Shown here piece by piece: positions 12,420-25,735 of a DNA stretch of 64,000 nucleotides (positions are counted from its first letter, which is position 1; every line of letters begins with the position of its first letter). Made by a program: the position numbers and the translations under genes. The notes beneath the pieces are model-generated. The model was not told the origin of the DNA, made no database searches, and saw nothing but the letters and a program-made list of their open reading frames with translations. Source of the DNA: Elysia chlorotica (taxonomy: Eukaryota; Mollusca; Gastropoda; Plakobranchidae); the NCBI GenBank assembly GCA_003991915.1, contig RQTK01000529.1, positions 140,377-204,376 of the forward strand, in the 5' to 3' direction.

Positions 12420-15400
12420 AGAGGCTTTTTTAAACAAAGCTGAAGTCAAGACAGTCATGAGGATGGAGGGAGGGCCAGACACAGGTTAGCTTTGGTTTAA
12501 GACACAAACCATTCATAGTGGTTACTAACTTTTTGTTTGTGTTTCTTTTTATTGAAAAAAGCACACTTGACATATAAAAAAGTATAAAATCTGTGGCATA
12601 GTGTTAACAATTCTGACAATAAAGATTTGTGTCTATTTTGGCCCTGATTTACATTAATTTTTCAAAACCATAAATATATTAAACAGAAACTTCTGGAAAA
12701 ATACACATTGACATATTATAATACAATAATTATTGTAAAAAAAAGTATTTTATCACTAAAAATAATTTAATTTATACAGCAATGAATTAGATTTGAATTT
12801 ATATTTGCAAAACTGAACATCTAATACAAACATAAAAAAAGAAAATTACATCAAATTAAAGATATGCTGTAATTAAAAAAAATTAAATACCTACGAAATG
12901 TATGGGCTTTAGAAAAACTTCGGAGCTAAAAAGCTTTTAGAGGAAAGTTAAGATTAGTTCCAAATCATTTCAGCTTTAAAAAAAACAAAACAAGGACTGT
13001 GTTTAAGCAAAGCAGGTGATTATTTTCTCAGTAAACTTTTGTTCTTATATGAGGACAAAATCTTTAAATATATGACATCTATGAATATATGCCAAGGGTT
13101 ACATGATTTAATTCATGAATTAATATAATGCAGATGGTGAGAGTTTTATTTATCATAACAAAAAAATTTTAAAATGTAAAAAAAAGATTAAAATTCACCA
13201 AAAGTCATTTTTTTAGTTTAAACAATCATTTACTTTTTTTTTTTAAAGAGAAAAGTAATGCCAAAAATACAGTAAATACAATTTTACTACAGATGTAATT
13301 AATCTTAAGCTGTAAAATTAAATACAAATCATTAATGACATAAGTATGAACAATGTTCAAGTTCAATACTTTTCAAACAAATAAAAGAAGTATACTGGCA
13401 AGAACATTTTTGCACATTTTTAAAAATCCCATCTTCCCCTAAACAGCGGATTTTTAAACATCTCGCTTAATGCCTGACAAATAAAATTGTCTTTATTTAT
13501 ACACATTCGATTCAGAAATGTAACCAATCTAACAGAATCTTTCATGTACACAAGAATGAACAGTTTACATGTACATTATTTTGCAAGCACATTAAAGATA
13601 TGCAATGGCAATAACATTTTTGCACACTATTACCCTACAGAGAGGATTTAACAATCTTGCTGAATGCCTTACACAGTAAAAGCTGGGTGCAGAAATGTAA
13701 CCAAGAATAACATTATTGCTCAACATAAAGAGTTTCAAAGCTGCAAAACTTCACAAACTATGAAATAAAGAAAGTGGAAAAAAATTATGGCCTTATATAA
13801 ATCTAACATTGAAGAAATCCCAAATGATATTGTCACTTCTCCATCTTGCATATTTTATTAAAAAATTACTGCAGTAACTCATTAGCATGTGCGAGTAATT
13901 AAACATTAAAAGCAACAAAGTTATATAATATATTGTACATTGTTTATGAAATTATAAATGCATTATTAAGTTGCACAAAAAACATAACTTTTATTTTTGG
14001 GGGTAGAAACTCAATTCATTGGTAACATCAGCTTGACTTAAACTTTGACATTTTAGGGTTGCATAACTTCAACTTTGAAATTTTCTGTTATTCATACATA
14101 AAACATTGTATAATCATCTCTAATACAGTTAGTGAGGTAAAGCTATTACGGCAATGTGAATTCAATATCAGAAGTTACATTTATTTATTTGAACTTATTG
14201 CCCATGCATTGTTTTGTTTACTTCCTCACCACCATATTGTTTTACGTACTGTGCCAGTGACTTTTATCGTATTCTCAAAAGTAAGAACATGCAGTGAAAG
14301 TGTAAAATGACAGAATGGGTACTGGAAAAAACATAACATGTGACATCTCTACCATAGTTGGTGAGGTAAATCTAATACGGCATTGTCAATTCAATATCAG
14401 AAGTAACATATTTTATTTGAATTTATTGCCCAGGCGTTGTTTTGTTTACTTCCTCACCACCATATTGTTCTACGTACTGTGCCAGTGACTTTTTATCGTA
14501 TTCTCAAAGGTAAGAACATGCAGTAAAAGTGTGAAATGATAGAATGGGTGCTGTAAAAAAACAAAACATGTGTAGAACTAGAGTAACACTAACAAAATTC
14601 AAAATGTACAGAGAAAATATGAAACGACACATTGAGTGTTCCTCCAATTCTTCAAGGGTTGAATATAAAGATCATATGAAATAAGTTTAAGTGAATATCA
14701 CATATTTCCATTTGTCTTCTTGAATTTAGCCCCCACATTTAAAATAATCAGAACAGTACTAATCCATAGATATATAAAGATAATAATAAAGTGAAACTTT
14801 CCCATCGTGTTGCTCAAAGATCAACATTTCTTTAAAAAAAAAAAATCTACAACAAAATTAAACTGGCAATACCTACTATTAAAACTAATAAAAATATAAA
14901 ATAAAAGAGAAAAAACAAAAACAAAACAAAAAACATAAGACTAAAAAAGAAAAAGACATTATCATCAAATTGGAATGCTTTAAAGCTAATATTTCAAATT
15001 AGCACAACAAACAACATTTGTTTTATGTTTAGAGTTCATGAGTAGAAAAATAAGTTGTAAATTAGATGTTAAAAATGTCATTCTAAGAAAATTTGTATGA
15101 AAAAATGGAAGCACAATGCAAAATTACTTTAAGACATAGGGTTATGAAATACATGTGTTCATTAATAAATTATGGCAAAGGCAATGGCACATTATTATAC
15201 AAAACAAAAAGAGGAAGATGGTTTTGGTTGAAATGTTGCTGATAAAAAAAAAAGAGAAAGTGAAGAAGAGTTCACCCTACATATATACTGTCACTGATCT
15301 AACCAGTTGGTAACAAACAGCAGCTGTAGTCAATACCAAATGTATATGTAGCTTTAAAAAAAACAAAAAAAACTCTACAGAGATCAAGAAAAAAAAATTA

Positions 15401-16290
15401 ATTATTATAATGCAGACCATTTATTCAATTCAAACAGAGATGGAAAAGAATATCCAGAATTAGGTACTTGTTACTCCTTTCAGTCCCAGCTGTGCCCACA
15501 CGGCAGCCATATTCGATATCAGAGACAAGGATTGATATTGACTAGACTCAAGGAGTTAGTTGATTTAAGACAAACTATTAGGTGCTTTCAGTAACATAAT
15601 TTCCTGAACATAAGGTAAGCTAAAGGCAAAAGAAAATTGAAAAAGACCTTTTCATTTTCTTTAAAATTATCTATTTTTTACTCTGAAAGTTTTATTTTTA
15701 TATTGATCTAATTACCTTGCCTCTAACATCAAATATTGCCGGCAAGTAAACTAAGCAGGGATTGCCCTGGGAAAGGAGTACCCAAAATTCAGAATAACTT
15801 AGGATTCAGTACATATTTTAAAGCATTAACTGCATTGTCCTGATGCAATTTTCTTTAAGGAATAGTGTAGTAAGTGTGGCAGTGTATTATTAGGGTTGCG
15901 TTTTTGATTTAAAGAAAAAAAAAAGACCCTTATCACCTCTTTAACATTGTATATCATGCTGGTACGAGAAAGATAAGAATAAAGTAAGTGATACTTTTAC
16001 ACTCAAATTATCAAAATATGGCGCGACAGAAAAAAAAGTAGCTTATTACACTTTAAATAATATGAAAAAATCAATAATGCCCTGACTGCATGATATGGTA
16101 AAAAATAGGTCTACTATAACCGATTTTAACAGAAAAATATCACATTTGTTCAACCATTTACATCAACTAAAACAAGATTGTTTTTTGAAATTGGTAGACA
16201 AAATGTTATAATCTTTGCACCAAAAAACCTTATATCTCTATTTTAAAACTTCTCTCTCCTGATGTTTCAATATCCTACTACATATCTCTC
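12420..16290. other. Downstream flank of the hydrolase gene, AT-rich
   Basis: It contains the 13.4-14.6 kb duplications and many A-runs. Part may be 3' UTR of the minus-strand hydrolase; candidate minus-strand AATAAA signals exist (for example plus tttatt at 15420 and 15691) but none can be chosen. Confidence 0.5.
14114..14573 (+). repeat. Tandem duplication, about 230 bp x 2
   Basis: Both copies carry attcaatatcagaagt, ttgttttgtttacttcctca, ccaccatattgtt and gtgccagtgact, and end near aacatgtg. A more diverged duplication lies just upstream (about 13390-13530 and 13600-13720, sharing aacatttttgcaca and cagaaatgtaacca). The whole stretch lies downstream of the hydrolase gene. Confidence 0.88.
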
Positions 16291-16292
16291 AT

Positions 16293-19200
16293 TTAAGGAC
16301 CATTCTTCTTTTTGAGACTGTCCTTGTACTTAACGAAGCATTCCAAGAAAGCCTGCCGCAGGCTGACCTGCCGAGGATCGTCCTGAGCATACATGGTCAG
16401 GTGGTTTGTCAAGTAAGCAAAGCCTGCCCCAATTGTGGTGTCCCCCCAGCCGTAGTTGCCTAGCAGACCCGAATGGCCCACATGTTGGTGGCCCTGAAAT
16501 ATAGTCACAAATGAATAGAGAATAGGATCAGTTTCAGTTCCAAAACTTTTAAGAAAGATCAGTAATCATTAACTGAATATATATCTGTTTCAATTCTGGA
16601 ACTTCTAAGAATGGTCGGTACTCATTACCTTTCTATTAGCTTCAATTCCAAAACTTCTAAGACACCTCAATTTCAAAAACTTTTTAAGGAAAACTGGTAA
16701 TCATTACCTTAATATCTTCTCAGTATCTTTTAAGGAGGAATGAAATAGCTTCAATTACAAAACATCTATGAAGAACTGTTCATCATTACCTTTAATATCT
16801 CTCAGTGTTTTTTCAGTAGGAATACAAAATTGACAGAAAAGAGCATTACCAATTAATATTTGCATTAACTACAATTCCAAAACACCTCAGCAACACTTCT
16901 AAGAATTCCCTTACTATTATATCAATGTCTTATGGGTGAACATCAAGAGTGACACACACAAAAAAAGCATTACCAGCTTAAGGAGTGTAAAACATAAGAG
17001 GAATAATGAATATTTAAAGTAATACCCACAGTAAGAAAAATTCACTAATTAAGGTTCAAAATCTCAATAAAATTGTTTCAATCAGATTTATAATTTGGAG
17101 ACCTGCTGGTTTGATTCTCTTAATTCAAGTTGGCACTACTAATAGGCATTGCAAAAGTACTCTGTCAAGCAGAAATCAATGCTCATTACAGCTACCCAAG
17201 ACATGCTTAAAGTAGAAATAAGGTCTGGAGAAGGTTGTAATAGAAAGAAAACCATATGAAACTAGTAGAAATTCAAATTTTCAAATCAGGTAATTAGCTG
17301 TCAGTATTATTATAACAAGTGCAGTTCATCCCATCCTCTGAATTTGGAGTTTTGATCCAATCCCAAGCATTTTTAGTAATGAGATTTCCACTGAATTGAA
17401 AGAATTTAAAAAATTAGACTGCTCTAATAGTTTAAAGTAGTTACCTCAGCGCTCCTCAGAATCATTCCCCTCACAAAAGCGTTCTCTGCAAAAAAGAGAT
17501 TGGGCAGGCCACGTACTGGTGGTTTCAAGAAACCTGCAACAGCACTAAAAGACAACAGCTTCTGATGGCCTACGCTCCCATTGTTGGCCACAAAATCAAA
17601 CATCTTGGCCACACTCCGGGCTGTTGCTGCTCCAATTGCTGAAGGAAGACCAACGGACAGGAGGTCTGGATTGTTCAAGCGCTCAAACTGGAGATAGATT
17701 GAGACTTGTACTTAGGATATATTTTTAAGAATTTAACCCAAATGAAAGTGAAGTTTTCATAAATTCATTTTTTTTTAAACTAGCTAAGTCACCAGTCTTC
17801 GGGACTCAGAAGCAGGGGGAGCTATTTTTCCTCACCATCTCCTTCTCTTTCCCCCCATCTCTTTATGAAACCTATGGGGTATAACATTAATTTTTTAAAC
17901 AAAATAGGAGCCCAGATATTTCTAGCATTAGTGCTCTAGATTGACCAGTAGGAGGTCAAAGGTTTGTCAGTTGGTATTTGCATTTCTGCATTTTTCAGTT
18001 GGGGCTACAAGGGTTCTAAGTGCATGACCCTTTAAGTCGAAGGACACACAGTATGAATGTTGTTCCATAAAAAGGATTCGAACAGAGACATATCACACCC
18101 GGCTGTTTAAAAATTAAATAAGTTAAATCTTGATCACCTGCAGAGAACAATTCCACATACACAAGAGTAAAAAAAGAATACCAAAAGGCCAAAACAAGCA
18201 CGATAGTGAAATCAACAAACTTTTCAGCGCAAAAGAAGCATATAATTCTATGAACTTATAACGAGAAATAATTTTTTAAAATATTGTCGACATCAGCGCA
18301 ACACAAAGAGGATCCTGTAACCAGGTGAAGAGTACATTTATCTTTCACTCCTAGTCCTCTTGCCAATCCCAGACTAACCATCTGCCCGTTTGGGCTAGTT
18401 CACCACGCTGCACGAGTTAAGATTGTAATATTTCAAAGCTTTGCCTAAAAATAAATAATTTTTTTTTAATGTAAACTTTTACAACAGAAATGAAATTTGC
18501 TAGATCAGAGCAATAAAAAAGGTCTTCAGTTGAGATAAGTAAAACCTTAGCATAAATCATAACTTCTAAGTTAAACACAATTTCAGAAGTCATATTTCCT
18601 TTACCTTAAAATTTGTTGGAGAGGGAGAATACTGCCAGTTTTAATTCATCTGAAAAATTTACCTTAGTGTGTATGTCCCAGGAATAAACAACAGGGTGAA
18701 AATATGGATTGAAAAGAGAAGAGAAGCCTGCCAACAGATCAATTCGAGCTTCCCAAAAACTGGTCTTGTGGATCCGAGCAAAGCGATGGAACAGATGTGG
18801 AGGAAGCCCTATGTAATATTCAATATCTGGGGACAGTGTCGAGAATACTTTTTTGTAGCTACATTTCTGTTGCATAGTGTAAGAATAAAACCAAAAATGC
18901 TAAGAGTACAGCTGTTTACAATTTGGATATCATGAATAGGAAGACATGAAGATCAAAATTTGAAATGAAATTTCTACCTTATTGGCTTCACTATATTTGA
19001 CATTGTTCTTGATTTCTTTGTATGAATAGAAGAAAGCATAAGGATACAGATGTGAAGGAATAGGAGGAATGACAATGTTGAATCAAAACTACTGTTCTAT
19101 GAGAAGAATAACAGCAAATTGAGAGTGAACTTCTTGTTGCTGTTAATAGAAAATGGTTATGGAGTCATGATTTACGACACTGCTGAAAATTATTATGGTA

Positions 19201-22200
19201 AGATAACTACTACTACTACTACTACAGTAACAAAGCAAACATTTGAAAAACATGATGAGGTTTCATTGCAATTTAGAGAGCTTACAGAAATATCATAAAA
19301 CTCAGCAAACACTTCAGCTCTAAATGTTTAATTCAAAGAATGTCTAAAAGTATTTTCATAAAAATCAGGAAAAAATGTAATAAAAGTACCATTATAAAAC
19401 ATCATTGATTTAATTTCCGAATTAACAAGACATGAACACCAAACACAAGAGGGCTGTTGCAATTTAATAAAACAACTAAAAAAAGAAATGAAAAAGAAAA
19501 AGATTAATCGATCCATTTGTTTTAGAAATTAGTTAAGCTATTCATTCAAAGGTTAAAGGAATGAGGTAACGAAAAAATATTACCCAAGACACTTGCAATC
19601 TCTTCTTGAAAAAATTGAGACAAGTTTCTGTGTTGTGGGTCTGTCTTCCTGACAAGCGCATCCACATACATGCCATAAGTTATACCATGGTAGCCTACTG
19701 CAGTACCTGGAGAAAAATTACAAAAAAATATAGATATGCTAATAGTTTTGTTTTTATGTTTAAAATAACAAACCAGTAATTCAATTACTTACTTTAAAAA
19801 AGTGTGACGCGAGGATAAAAATAACACACTATCATTTATTTCATCTAAAAATGTCACCAGGTTTTAAAAATTAGGTGGAAACTGGGGTGGAGTAACAAAA
19901 AGAACTATATGTGTCTTGTTTTATATACTTCTCACACTTATAATTTTATTTGTTCTTCTTTTTAATACCTTGATATTTCAAGTTTTAAAAGAGAAGAAAA
20001 ACAAGATTTTGTTGTTTTACCAGGATTCCATTGCGGAGACTGTGAGGCCAACATCTTCTCAATCTTGGGCCAGTTGTATTTGTACTCCAGAAGACTAAAA
20101 CTTTCATTCAGAAATATTAGACCAGCCTGAATCAAAGGAAATAATTCTGATACTTATTACATATGCATCACTTCGCATATTGACGAGTAAACATTAAACC
20201 AATTTTTATGAAAAGAAAAAAAAACATGCCAAAGATGGAACTTCACACAAGATTCCATTGTATTTTTTAAACTTTAATGAATTTGCTTACATTACCTAAC
20301 AAATATAAATGATATGTGAGCATTATATATATATCATTAGGGGAGTAAGTTACCTGACTTCTTTTATTGAAAAAATGGTCCAATAATGGACTAAAACCAA
20401 ATTCCTTATCTGCTGTTTTCATTTTGGCACTGCCATCAAATTTATTTTCATTTAACAGTATCCTTGTTCCTGGTACCTTAGGCACACACTTTGATTTTTG
20501 GGTAAATCAGTATTTTCAAGTTAGTTCCTGGCATGGAGATTGACTGTTGTACTAATGTAACAGAAATTTGTATGTTGATCAATTATCAGAATCAATAAAT
20601 AATGTTGCAAGTTTTTACTACACAAAATAATTTTTAAACAAAACTTGATACATGCTTAAGGTAAAACACAGTGCTATCAGAAATTCCAACACAGCTTCAA
20701 ACCTACTGAGTTCAGCTCTGTGCTGCAAAAATGAGCTAATAAAATGTTTATTATCTGTTCTAGATTTGTAAATATCTGACACACGTTCAAACACATGTCA
20801 TTTAATGTTGCAATCCTCACATTGTAATAAAAAATTAATGTTCATCTTTTTTTATATGTGATGCAGTGCTTTTCTTTTTGCTGTTCATTTGAGAACTGCA
20901 TGAGATTAAAGCAATTCTCCCCTAAGTGCCATAAATGGATATGATAAGCCTTTCTTTTACTAATGTTTCGGGGTGAATGACAAGTTGCAGCGCTTTTGCT
21001 TAGAATACTTAGTGGTTGAGACATCAAAGGATTTGGATCTTATGGAAGAGACTTTCAATAAAGCCTCCATTAAGCTAAAACAAAAGACAAACTGATCCTC
21101 ATGCTATCCTCAAGTCATCTCTGTTAAAGCAAAATTCTTGATGAGTGGTTGGTGTATGAGTTTCTTGTATGTTTTAAATTTTCATTTGAATGATTTCTAT
21201 TTCTGTTCACATTACATCTTTTTTCTTAACACACTTCTCTATAAATTAGAATGAGGTTTCAATAAAAAGGGACTAGGGTCACATCTATGCCTTATTTACA
21301 TAGTACAGCACCAACTCAAAGATCAAGTGTTTAGTTTCAATTCTTTAGATTGTTTGATGTAAGGTTCGTTGAAGACATGGGCAAATTAAGTTTTAGCAAT
21401 CCAGCATCGGCTCATGTGTAGATCTCCATTGTAATACACATATATTTCAATTCAAGAGTGTACATGGATTGACCAGCTTTCCAATATCTATAAGCATGAC
21501 TGGATGTTTTGTTCGAAGATTTAACAAATGGCTAAAAAGTTATGCAGACCTGTAAGTGCCCCTTAACAAAATTGTCTGAAAATTATACCACCTCTGGAAA
21601 TGATGGACGAGCTACGAAGACACAAGTTTTTCTAGGGGGGGTCCAGGAAAATTTGTAAAAAAAATTAGTCCAAAATAAGCCCTCTAGTGAATATTTTGAG
21701 TTATGTGAGTAAAAAAAATGACCTTTAGTGTCCAAAGAATAACCGTTCGATGAACCCCCTTAAACTCTAAAATATTTCATGTTTTAAATTGATCTAAAAA
21801 ACAAAACTTAAATATTATCGGTACTGTAACACATGCATTGATGATTGATTCTCAACAATGTCAGTAAAAGAGCAACATGTTGACTTGTTTAGCCTAATGA
21901 AATTGTATGTATCAAAGCAGTGTGATAGATTCACCCTTGTTATATGTTTATTTGTGCTCATTGCATGGCGAAATACTAGCCTACCATACATTAACAAAGT
22001 GGTTGAGCAAAAAATGTTCATCTCATACATAATTAAGGGAGTTTGCCATGGATGTAAAAAAATCCAATATAACTGGGGGTCCAAAGCAAAGGTAGTGCAA
22101 GCGATTATGCTAAGAAGATTGCAGTTTTGGGCTCCATTCTATCTAACTAGATTTTTCCCCCAGGTGGGTCAAGCCTGGTACTCAAACAAGATCCTTGTAT

Positions 22201-25002
22201 CACGCCATGCAACCCCATTGCTGTATAGGATCTCGCTTGATACCCATGGTTAGCGTTGACAGGTGCACTGGTAAAATCTAAATCTAGATTTGATCAACAG
22301 TTCAGAGTTCAATCTCGAATAACCGATTGTTTAGATACAATGTAGCATAAGGCTAAAATATTTCGATCCCGAACCAGATTTCTGAATCTGGTCTGAACTA
22401 GACCTACATTAAGAATATTGTGTAAAATTAAACTAAAGCCGTAGAGCTTATGATTCGAATGATAATACTTCAGTAAATAATATCAACGACTGTTAAGTAT
22501 GATCGAACGCATTTTAAGGACAAAAAGAGTCATAAGCTGGAAATGGCAGCGGGAGCAGAGAACTGGATGTTGAGATTGAGAGATCGGTATTAATCGGACA
22601 AATAAACAACAGACTAGATCTAAATTAAGAGTCTTTGTTTTAGCATATGATTTACAAAAGAAGAGTAAATGACGTCGAGGGCCGAAAACTGGGTGTGAAA
22701 ATGGAGAGATCGGTACTAGGACAAATAGACATTACCCAGATCTATGTTCCTTGATTGTAAACGCACATTAGAATGCACAATAATGCGAAAGAACTATCGA
22801 TGGCCAAAGCCAAGTCAGATCAAAAGCAATAATAAAGCATAAGTTGAAAATGACGGCGATGGTCAAGGAGTAGATGTGAAGATAGAGAGCTGGGAACTAT
22901 TATTCAGAGTTTCGGATGTATAAAGGAACGCATTGTATTAATATTTTGGACATCATATCAGAAAACATGTCCCAATTAGCTTAGATTAGTGAAAACGTAT
23001 TGCATGCAGCTTGAGGGATGCCCTGTTGCTCACTCAGGCTCCCCTCTCCCTCCCTCCTCCCCTCATGCTGGCAGAGACTGCAACTGCAGTGAAAGAGAAA
23101 CAAGAAGGTCAGGACTGATGTCATAGATTCAAAGATTCACATCGCTTTGAGAAAGCCAAGCTTCCCGAAACAGAACTTTAGTCTTTAGGAATAAAAAAAA
23201 AGAAAAGAAAAAACAAGTAGCATGAAACCTACTGTATGGCTGAGGAGACTTTCTACTGTAATGTCTTCTTTATTGTTGGATGCAAATTCAGGCCAGTAAT
23301 GGGACACCTTCTCTTTGTAATCCAATTGCCCTCTGTAAAAAAGTAAAGGAATTACCATAAAATCGTCATAATCAAAACAAGATTCTTTTGAATCTGTTAT
23401 AACATTTTTTTTTACATTCCAATAAACCAAACTTTTCAGCTACTCTCACTAAATAAAAAAATAAAAAATCCAAACAAAGTAGGCCTACTAGATTCATGAT
23501 AATATGTTGTCATGATAATGCATCTTATCAAATAATAATTTTATCCTAAGCTTTGTTTGTCAACTGGGTATCTTTCTAAAACACTGAAGAGTACATTAAT
23601 GTTCCATTATGGTCGTCATGGGTGTCTAATAAATAAGTCACAAAAAATGACCAAAAAAATAAAATACACCTAAACATAGATTTTGTAAATTATATGTGGT
23701 AGAAGTGATAATCAAAACAAATTTCAGTTATTAAACTTTCTTTATCTGCATTGTTAACTACATAATATATATTAGACTGCATTTTTGATACACACAAAAA
23801 TACTTATTAATTCTTTTTTACCCTAGAAAAAGTGATCGATAAAAATATGGAGTCTGTAAATGAAAATTTCAAATAAGCAAAATACTATTCAATTTTCCAT
23901 ATAATTTTTTCTCCCAATAACTAATGCAATCAGATAAGCAAATGTATGCAAAACCAAAAATCAAATGTTATTGTATAAGGTTTAATATATCTGCTGTACA
24001 ATTGATAGGAAAGCAAATCCAGCCACAAAAATAATTATGTCCTTATATCTATATTACTGTAAGTAATGCCATTACATCTTTTTTTTTGTCAGTAATACTG
24101 ATGGCAGTTTTATTTGAATGAGCACAAGCTGATTTTATTTTTTAGAAACAAATCTAGTGATTTGAGATAGAAAAAGTCAGCAGCTATGCCAACAACCAAT
24201 ACATTTACAGATAAATAAGTCAAAAAGGGAAATAAAAGTTGATTGAGATAAACTAAAAGTCTCACTTGTCCACGAGAAGTGCCACAGCGATTGCAGCCGC
24301 AGCCTTGGCAATAGACCAGGTCATGCAGAGCGTGTTCTCCTGCCAGTGTCTCTCAGCCTCGATATCAGCCCAGCCTCCCCATAGGTCCACCAGGAGCTCG
24401 CCCTTGTGATACACAGCAAATGACGCCCCTTTCTCAAGACCGCTTTCCACATTAGCTCTTCAGGAATAAAAAGTTGTAATTATATCAAGATGAGTGTTAA
24501 TGTTACCTCAAGACATTAAATTTAAAAATAAAATTCATATTTTCAGGAACAGATATGACTTTTGTGCAAGAAATGACAAAAGCAAAACAAACAAAAAAAA
24601 ACAACAATAAATTATTTATACTTTTAAAGTGACATAATCCTACTTTAATAAACAATCCATTCTATAAAATTAGCATCAAGAAAAAAAAAAACACTGTTCG
24701 AACAAGTCTTCCTGAAATAAATAATATAGAAAAATGCTATCGTGTTGTCACGATAATTAATAATAATAAAGACAACATTTTAGGTTAATGTTATAATAAA
24801 TTTTTGTAGATTTTTGTTACAAATTGCAAATAAATAGTAGCCTGTACCTGAAAGTCTCAGCAACTTTTCTAAATGCAGGATGAAAGTAGCCTTCCACACG
24901 TGGCTTTGCTGAGGGTTTGCTCCAATTTTTGTCATACACCTGCCAAACCACAAGGGCCAATACAGCTACTGTCGCATGCTTTAAAATAGACTTCCCTTTC
25001 AT
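16293..25002 (-). CDS. Beta-lactamase-like serine hydrolase (beta-lactamase domain-containing protein 2 family), 8 exons
   Basis: Eight exons join to 427 residues with every GT-AG phase matching: 25002-24848, 24457-24266, 23332-23233, 20126-20021, 19706-19584, 18826-18663, 17687-17445 and 16493-16293 (stop at 16295-16293). The start ATG has A at -3. Residues about 9-23 form a hydrophobic N-terminal segment, probably a membrane anchor or uncleaved signal. The family fold is the class C beta-lactamase / EstB esterase fold. The visible catalytic elements are SIAK (Ser100 nucleophile, Lys103), GYHGITYG (Tyr190 in place of YxN) and GHSGLLG (His368-Ser-Gly370 in place of KTG). Further family landmarks are VEGYFHPAF at the start, VDLWGGWAD, SLLSHTAGL across the exon 3/4 junction, and IGLPP. 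The animal members are hydrolases of largely unknown substrate, so activity is inferred and the substrate is not known. Nothing appears truncated. Exon 6 has a second in-frame acceptor 21 nt upstream. The neighbours do not suggest a shared pathway. Confidence 0.93.
22533..22900 (+). repeat. Three diverged tandem copies, roughly 130-180 bp spacing
   Basis: Near 22533, 22665 and 22840 the same order recurs: a gaaaa/aaatg(a/g)c start, a tgg(a/g)tgt-like core, gagagat/gagagct, then aca-aata. It lies in intron 3 of the hydrolase gene. Confidence 0.5.
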
Positions 25003-25088
25003 GTTAGCTTGGCCCTGTCGCTGTCAGGGGGGAAAGAAAAGTAAAATCCAGGCTATTGTTTTTATTTAAAATAATACAGATTTAACTT

Positions 25089-25091
<3 letters not shown>

Positions 25092-25168
<77 letters not shown>

Positions 25169-25169
25169 C
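25092..25169 (+). repeat. (ATA)n microsatellite
   Basis: About 26 ATA units immediately upstream of the hydrolase gene start, followed by an AGATCT-rich segment. Confidence 0.97.
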
Positions 25170-25590
25170 TAGGATCTAGATCTGGTCTTCATTTAAAAGA
25201 AACTTACTCTCCAGAAAGCGCAGCTGTCATTAAATTCCCATGCCATATACTTACCAATGTTGAGTCTAAATATAGAGTCTAGATCTAGATCTACTCACTC
25301 GATAAAAAATGTTACAATTTAGATTTACAATTCATAAAAATTTATTGGATCTAAGAAGACTTGTAGTTTCAAAAAACTGTTGTTAACTAGACTAAATCTA
25401 GATCTAGATCTATACATGCATTGCAACTTACTCAGGTCTATGATGGTCTGGTTTCTTTTTATCTTTGATCTGAGTTGTTATCTAGGCCTTGAGAACATCT
25501 TGGTATTCAAACATCTTATCTAGAATCTAGATCTAAGATATTTTAATAGCAAACAGCGTCAGAATGCATGAAATTAGATAAATTATCTAG
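25170..25590. other. AGATCT-rich segment upstream of the hydrolase gene
   Basis: tctagatctagatct-like strings recur at about 25175, 25272, 25397 and 25522. No gene is seen here. It may include promoter or 5' UTR of the hydrolase gene. Confidence 0.4.
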
Positions 25591-25735
25591 AACTAGGTGC
25601 GCCGGTTTATGATCAAGTAGCCTATGTGGCCTTTGCATCGACCTAAGAGTTGGAAATTGGACCAAAATTCAGTGGACCAATAAAAGGACGTGCGTGTACC
25701 GTGTAGTCCGCGAAATTCTTTGTATGAGAGTTCTC

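Noticed and set aside
20360-20485. Exon-like open stretch on the minus strand with a strong donor (CAG|GTAACT)
   Set aside because: It lies in intron 3 of the hydrolase gene, but its only nearby acceptor gives the wrong phase. Exon 3 joins exon 4 directly to restore the conserved SHTAGL sequence.
21858-22253. 131-codon plus-strand ORF
   Set aside because: Inside a hydrolase intron, with no recognisable motif; it overlaps an antisense ORF of similar quality.
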